Origin: Phoronis ovalis
Taxonomy: Eukaryota; Phoronida; Phoronidae
DNA: 12,080 bases
Reading direction: 5' to 3'
NCBI GenBank assembly: GCA_028565635.1
Contig: JAOXYB010047947.1
Coordinates: 1 to 12,080, forward strand
This document shows, piece after piece, positions 8,901 to 12,080 of the stretch. The position numbers were made by a program, and so were the translations under genes. How positions within the stretch are numbered: the stretch's first letter is position 1; each line of letters opens with the position of its first letter. Below the pieces are notes generated by a model. It searched no databases. It saw only the letters and a program-made list of their open reading frames with translations, and was not told the origin of the DNA.

Positions 8901-10757
8901 CTGGCAAAAATAAGAGGCAGGTCACGAAGTTTAGACCTTTGTAAGGGGGGGGGGGAAAGTTTGTATATCTGCTGGAGGGGGCGAAAAAAGTTTCACTCTT
9001 TCTTCGAATGAGATTTATTTAAAGTAAAGTATGCAAAACTTAGTCACTGGATACAGAAATGGTAAAATCGTTAGCGCTGATCATTCCCAAAAAAATCCTA
9101 CCTTTTTTAACTGAACCTCCTGCATGTAATGTTTCCTCTGTTAAAAACGTCCCCGATAAAAGCTTAACATTTTAGTAAATTTATGTCCTTCTTTTCACAA
9201 AACCAACATTTTTTTAGTGCTGTGGTTTGATAAGTAATATAAATTTTCCTCTTTCGGAAGATCACAGATTAGTTTGAAGTACATTTATAGATTGCATGAA
9301 AACTCAAAACATTTGAAAATTATTATGAATGTCAACTAACTTGGAAACACCCATCCAATATCAATTACTTTCATCTAGTAAAGCAATAATAAATGACATA
9401 AATGCACTAGATAGGCTGAATACTCACCAACATTTTGTCGGGACATGTATTGGCAGAAATCTGAAAACCGGATCCAGTTAAATAATTTTGCCTACCAAAA
9501 ACAGGTTTTAAATTGCTTATTTCTAAGATGGCTTTGCAAAGGGTGAAATGTGCTGGCTCCAATTAATATTTAAAGAACTAGTGCTATTAGACATTTTGCC
9601 ATAATCTTGTTATCTAGTGCATATTAACTGGATCCACCGTCCAAAAGTATTTTGGTTAAAAAAATACTCAGGGGTTTAATTTAAAAACTCGATATTAGCA
9701 TATTGTTAATAGAATTAATATAAAGATATGTTTATAAAGTATAGCTTGTACAGATACGGCTTCCCCTTCCAATTCCCATAAATATAACGTCAAGTCCCTA
9801 AGTTTTCATTAAACCTGTCTAAGGTTGCTTGTTGACTACGTGCTGGTGGGCAGGGATGTTAAATTGAGAAAAAGTCCTATATAAATCTCTTCGTTTCCCT
9901 TTGTAGGGATGTTATCCCAAAGTTTTAGAGTGGATAAATAACAACCTCCCCATTGTAATTGGAGTAGGAGTTGGTATTGCATGTCTCGAGGTGAGTATAT
10001 ACAGTTTATATCTGACAGTTCAAATCCCCTACTGTACAGAGCGACTACCATTAATACTATTTCTTCCGCTAAATCCTCTACTGTACTGAAGAGGTCACTG
10101 ACTACAAGACAGCATTGTAAGGTTCCACAACCTGGAGGCTCTGGACACAAAACAATATTTTTTTAGAGAAGTAGCTACTTTTGGTTTTATTTACGCACCA
10201 CTTTGCGCATTAAGTTCATGTAGCTGAAAATCCAATTGAAATGGCCGTTGAAAATTGAAAACTTTTAAAAACTAGAATAAATGAAGATAAAAAGTTATCT
10301 TGTCCAAAAACCTTTGAGATGCTTTTAATATTTTTAATTAATGTCGAAATTTCTCATTTTACCATTATAACAAGGGGTATGTAGTGAATTAATGGTGTGC
10401 TCTCATAAATTCCATGTTCAATGTACAAGAACGTATATATACATGTACATGTATATCTGCTAGATGGCGGGAGTCCAGTGACTCTACCGCCACACGTTGC
10501 TCTAGTTTTTGTAAATCTGTCATTGTTCTGGTGAGGTCTGCCGAAACTGTTTCTTTGTAGTAGTACGTGTTCTATGAAGTCGCCTGGAAACAATTTATCT
10601 GAGATTATATATTTTAAATTACTTTAAACATGGCGGTGATTCTTGGATGAGACAGACAATTTTCAAATTGTTATCATTACTGTGATGTTGTTTTTTTCAG
10701 CTGTTTGGATTCGTTTTTGCCGTGTGTTTGTGCCGTGGTGTTGACAAAGATGACTAA
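5860..10757 (+). CDS. Tetraspanin family membrane protein, complete, 7 coding exons, 261 aa
   Basis: Tetraspanins are plasma-membrane or endosomal scaffolds that organise integrins, receptors and proteases into membrane microdomains. Joining the exons gives 261 codons plus TAA, with every intron phase 0. TM1 is about residues 12-35 (Asn18, then LSGCAILAVGIWL), the small loop about 36-60, and TM2 about 61-80 running into GFCGCCGALRES. TM3 is about 89-114 with conserved Glu104 in AELAAG. The large loop spans about 115-228, and TM4 about 229-253 has Glu243. The large loop has the CCG motif at 153-155 and further cysteines at 179, 180, 199 and 217. Six cysteines predict three disulphides, as in CD63/CD151-type members. 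N-glycosylation sequons occur at Asn135, 158, 170 and 205. Juxtamembrane Cys5, 9, 77, 79, 80, 252 and 254 are possible palmitoylation sites. The cytosolic tail is short (RGVDKDD) and has no YXX-hydrophobic lysosomal signal. Orthology to a named tetraspanin cannot be settled here. Confidence 0.95.
6543..6577. repeat. 35-bp alternating pyrimidine-purine tract in intron 1
   Basis: An uninterrupted pyrimidine-purine alternation (CGTGCATG, then a run of CG dinucleotides, then TG and TA steps), ending 86 bp before exon 2. Sequence of this kind, especially the (CG)n core, is the classic substrate for left-handed Z-DNA. It is also a microsatellite and may be polymorphic. Confidence 0.85.
6664..6873 (+). 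CDS. Tetraspanin coding exon 2 (residues 23-92)
   Basis: Preceded by acceptor GGCTTTTAG and followed by donor GTG|GTAAGT. It encodes the rest of TM1 (LSGCAILAVGIWLRVDPN), the small extracellular loop, TM2 (AYVLIGVGAFIFLVG) and the GCCGALRES cytosolic turn, ending FMLGV. The first codon is TTG and is internal, not a start. Intron 2 is 6874-7123 (250 bp). Confidence 0.95.
7013..7037 (+). other. Possible cryptic 25-nt exon in intron 2
   Basis: Within intron 2 an acceptor-like TTGCAG (to 7012) is followed 25 nt later by a strong donor-like GTGAGTA at 7038. Inclusion would shift the frame because 25 is not a multiple of three. Alternatively, use of the 7012 acceptor alone would add 37 in-frame codons between residues 92 and 93, because the stretch to 7124 has no stop. 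The pyrimidine tract before 7012 is poor, so both are speculative. Confidence 0.12.
7124..7198 (+). CDS. Tetraspanin coding exon 3 (residues 93-117)
   Basis: A 75-nt exon, a size I recall as common at this position in animal tetraspanin genes. The acceptor follows a long T-rich tract ending TTTTTCCAG and the donor is CAA|GTAAGA. It encodes most of TM3 (YIACLVIVMAAELAAGIIVA) with the conserved Glu104. Intron 3 is 7199-8150 (952 bp). Confidence 0.94.
7767..7900 (+). repeat. Dispersed repeat, copy 1, inside intron 3
   Basis: Matches 11931-12074 in the same orientation. The first 70 or so bases agree at roughly 85-88 percent by eye (GCACTTGGTGGAGCCACC onward) and the last 21 (GTGAGCATATCAATACATAA plus A) are identical; the middle differs by short insertions. 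TGGTGG-AG-CCACCA near the left end can form a small hairpin. It has no coding frame and no clear tRNA-type promoter boxes. It could be a SINE-like or miniature element; the class is unknown. Confidence 0.75.
8151..8249 (+). CDS. Tetraspanin coding exon 4 (residues 118-150)
   Basis: Acceptor GCTATTTTAG, donor TCT|GTAAGT, 99 nt. It encodes the first helical part of the large extracellular loop (IEEKLKSTL...), then a WDFVQLS segment that leads directly into the FECCG of exon 5, as expected for the family. It carries an N-glycosylation sequon NSS at residue 135. Intron 4 is 8250-8578 (329 bp). Confidence 0.92.
8579..8773 (+). CDS. Tetraspanin coding exon 5 (residues 151-215)
   Basis: Acceptor TTTTCTAG, donor AAG|GTAAGT, 195 nt. 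It encodes the variable region of the large loop, opening with FECCGYDNYTN (the diagnostic CCG motif) and continuing through PVPETCCK and NKC. Five of the six loop cysteines are here. Sequons are NYT (158), NTT (170) and NRT followed by Pro (205, probably poorly used). The frame runs open past the donor to 8884, but the sequence there loses all family resemblance. Intron 5 is 8774-9906 (1133 bp). Confidence 0.94.
8945..8955 (+). repeat. Run of 11 G in intron 5
   Basis: A homopolymeric G run, with a second short G-rich patch (GGAGGGGGCG) about 30 bp on. It might mark the edge of an old GC-tipped element like those at 1-1976, but I could not find a matching opposite end. The run length could also be a sequencing error site. 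Confidence 0.7.
9402..9635. repeat. Inverted-repeat structure in intron 5
   Basis: ATGCACTAGATA at 9402-9413 is inverted exactly at 9611-9622, and GGATCCAGTTAA at 9470-9481 is inverted exactly at 9624-9635. The two 12-mers are 56 bp apart on the left side but adjacent on the right, so the arms are not a simple hairpin. A partial third form, ACTAGTGCTA, lies near 9579. This could be a rearranged or nested miniature inverted-repeat element. No coding potential is seen. Confidence 0.6.
9907..9990 (+). CDS. Tetraspanin coding exon 6 (residues 216-243)
   Basis: Acceptor CCCTTTGTAG, donor GAG|GTGAGT. The 84-nt length is one I recall as typical for this exon in the family. It encodes GC (Cys217, the last disulphide cysteine of the loop), YPKVLEWINNN, and most of TM4 (LPIVIGVGVGIACLE), ending on the conserved Glu243. 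Intron 6 is 9991-10700 (710 bp). Confidence 0.94.
10437..10456. repeat. 20-bp perfect AT-rich palindrome in intron 6
   Basis: ATATACATGTACATGTATAT is its own reverse complement. It sits 8 bp upstream of the GC-rich hairpin at 10465-10492. It could be a microsatellite-like TA/CA tract or a cruciform-forming site. Confidence 0.7.
10465..10492. repeat. GC-rich hairpin in intron 6
   Basis: TGGCGG-GAGTC, loop CAGT, GACTC-TA-CCGCCA. This is an 11-bp stem with a 2-nt bulge and a tetraloop, unusually GC-rich for the AT-rich intron around it. It could be an RNA stem in the pre-mRNA or a remnant of an inserted element. Function is unknown. Confidence 0.6.
10701..10757 (+). CDS. Tetraspanin coding exon 7 (residues 244-261 and stop)
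   Basis: A T-rich tract ending TTTTTTTCAG is a strong acceptor. The exon encodes the end of TM4 (LFGFVFAVCLC) and the short acidic tail RGVDKDD, then TAA. Cys252 and Cys254 are candidate palmitoylation sites. The tail has no obvious PDZ-binding or tyrosine-based sorting signal. Confidence 0.94.
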   Translation: MFGFVFAVCLCRGVDKDD

Positions 10758-11229
10758 AATCCGGAAGCAAACTAATGTGTAGTAATTAGCTTAGATTTTT
10801 GATAGATTAACATATAAACCAAACCACTGAAAATTCAGTGTGAAACATGTAGTTTTGCCAATGGTTCACTAGTTTAAAATCGTTCTTCGTTTTTCTTATA
10901 CCTTTCAGCATACTAAATAACAATACATATTTTTAATACCCAGCTATGGTGCTATATAATTTGTAGCAATCAATAGGACTATATGCCTATGACTGATGTG
11001 CAGAACTTTTTTTTAACACATTAGGTTGATAATAATTTATAATTGATCATGACTTGGAAAAGGCTTGATGTTTCTGCTTTTCTATAAGACATCGTTTAAG
11101 ACTTTGACTCTGTTAATTGTGTGCTTAGAACTGTAACTGTCCATTGAATGCTAACGTCTCTTCGTACATGACTGGATTTAAAAAGTAACGTTGATACAGG
11201 GTGTCCGTAGCAGTTCTCAATGATACCTT

Positions 11230-11293
11230 TTGCCAAGATTGAGAGAATTGGCAATTAATCGAATTTATTTTAGTCGGCGAAGGAGCCTCCTTC
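11230..11293 (+). promoter_or_regulatory. Pair of small stem-loops in the predicted 3' UTR
   Basis: The first stem is TTGCCAA at 11230-11236 with TTGGCAA at 11248-11254 (11-nt loop). The second is GAAGGAG/CTCCTTC at 11279-11293 with a minimal loop. They lie about 85-145 nt before the polyadenylation signals and could be mRNA structure elements. Chance formation is possible. Confidence 0.25.
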
Positions 11294-11375
11294 TGTGACT
11301 CCATTTTTGAACTGAACAGTAAGAAAATATTACAACATTTTTGGTTATTGTTTGTATTGTAATGTGTTTTAACAT

Positions 11376-11385
11376 AATAAATAAA
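11376..11385 (+). terminator. Overlapping AATAAA polyadenylation signals
   Basis: AATAAATAAA contains two overlapping AATAAA hexamers (11376-11381 and 11380-11385), followed within 30 nt by T/GT-rich sequence (GATGTTCTGTACTTTGCTTTG), the usual arrangement for animal 3' end formation. A second AATAAA at 11803-11808 is a possible distal alternative. Confidence 0.55.
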
Positions 11386-11405
11386 GATGTTCTGTACTTT
11401 GCTTT

Positions 11406-11930
11406 GACGTTTAATGTAGTCAAGGGAACAAATAGTGATATTTATATATATTTAAAACAGATCGCGCAGTATGGCATGTGTATGTCTGTGAGACTCTTCC
11501 GTTTGTATTTGGATGTTTTCGACTCAATTTTTCTAATTGTCAGTGTTCTGCAGACCATTTTGGTATAAATGTTATTTTTATATACTTTGTCCTCTCTCTG
11601 CAGGTGTACGCATTGTGAGACCTCGGTGTTTTAATTATGGCGTTTAATTTTCCAATAATTGCGAATCCTAACATGTCAGGATTTTAACAAATGTGTTCAG
11701 AGTAGCCAGAATTTAAGATATCCTTACCAATTACTGCTTGTAATAGTTACATAAATTCTAGCGAAAAAGTACCATTACTGATGTTTTCTGTATATATTAG
11801 ATAATAAATATCCAAATCGCATCTATATTTTGTTAATCACTGCTTTTGGCATGTGGCTTACTATACAGACACAGCATATGGAATAACATAACCACTCTTC
11901 ATGCAATAGACCATTTGCATGCACTAGGTG
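11406..11930 (+). other. Downstream non-coding stretch
   Basis: Either intergenic or a longer 3' UTR isoform using the AATAAA at 11803-11808. No exon or RNA gene is recognised. The open frame at 11341-11568 spans the polyadenylation signals, is low in complexity and matches no known family. Confidence 0.5.
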
Positions 11931-12074
11931 GAGCCACCAGTCTTAGACCCAAACGTTCCCAGCATGTCACATTTTGTGAATGAGCAATGACTTTAGTTCT
12001 GCATGTACTCGCGCGCGCTGATATCCAAAACCAAAAAAAAACATCCTCCTGTTAGTGAGCATATCAATACATAA
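11931..12074 (+). repeat. Dispersed repeat, copy 2, downstream of the gene
   Basis: Second copy of the repeat at 7767-7900, same orientation. It shares GCACT-GGTGGAGCCACCAG at the left and GTGAGCATATCAATACATAA at the right. The middle contains a GCGCGCGC patch and an A-run absent from copy 1. The window ends in an A-run directly after it, so an A-rich tail is possible but cannot be confirmed. Confidence 0.75.
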
Positions 12075-12080
12075 AAAAAA

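Larger units (their letters stand above)
10758..11405 (+). other. Probable 3' UTR of the tetraspanin gene
   Basis: Follows the TAA directly and reaches just past the overlapping AATAAA signals at 11376-11385, giving about 0.65 kb. Two small stems lie near its end: TTGCCAA/TTGGCAA (11230-11254) and GAAGGAG-C-CTCCTTC (11279-11293). The exact cleavage site is inferred. Confidence 0.5.

Noticed and set aside
9836-10166. Open frames around exon 6 (minus 9836-10150, plus 9981-10166)
   Set aside because: They overlap the exon in wrong frames or read into intron 6; the GAG|GTGAGT donor and family match to exon 7 explain the region better.
10354-10593. Minus-strand open frame in intron 6
   Set aside because: It runs through the palindrome and hairpin, with no motif and no supporting splice sites.

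Overview
The window is eukaryotic and almost certainly from an animal. It is AT-rich, mostly non-coding, and holds one complete seven-exon protein gene with canonical GT-AG introns, dispersed repeats and AATAAA polyadenylation signals. There are no bacterial-style operons or ribosome binding sites. The short miniature-transposon-like elements, long AT-rich introns and an invertebrate-looking tetraspanin suggest a marine invertebrate such as a mollusc or a non-vertebrate deuterostome. That placement is inference; the sequence does not fix the taxon.

Layout. Positions 1-850 are repeat-dense. They hold the right end of one element (1-92), a complete element of about 0.5 kb with diverged terminal inverted repeats (about 94-620), and a perfect 38-bp tandem duplication (734-811). 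The complete element carries CCCCTAAACGGG-type motifs every 30 bp or so. A third, more decayed relative lies at 1661-1976. From about 1977 to 5826 I see AT-rich sequence with no convincing protein or RNA gene; a weak candidate promoter and untranslated first exon lies near 5048-5209.

The gene is a plus-strand tetraspanin with coding exons at 5860-5925, 6664-6873, 7124-7198, 8151-8249, 8579-8773, 9907-9990 and 10701-10757. All six introns are phase 0, and the exons join into an uninterrupted 261-residue protein. It has four membrane segments, a CCG motif and six cysteines in the large extracellular loop. A 3' UTR of roughly 0.6 kb ends near overlapping AATAAA signals at 11376-11385. The introns hold a 35-bp alternating pyrimidine-purine run (intron 1), one copy of a dispersed repeat (intron 3), a G-run and an inverted-repeat structure (intron 5), and a palindrome plus GC-rich hairpin (intron 6). 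A second copy of the dispersed repeat lies downstream at 11931-12074.

I found no evidence of a new multi-gene system. The most notable non-coding signal is the small repeat family with GC-rich inverted ends and same-orientation internal motifs spaced about three helical turns apart.
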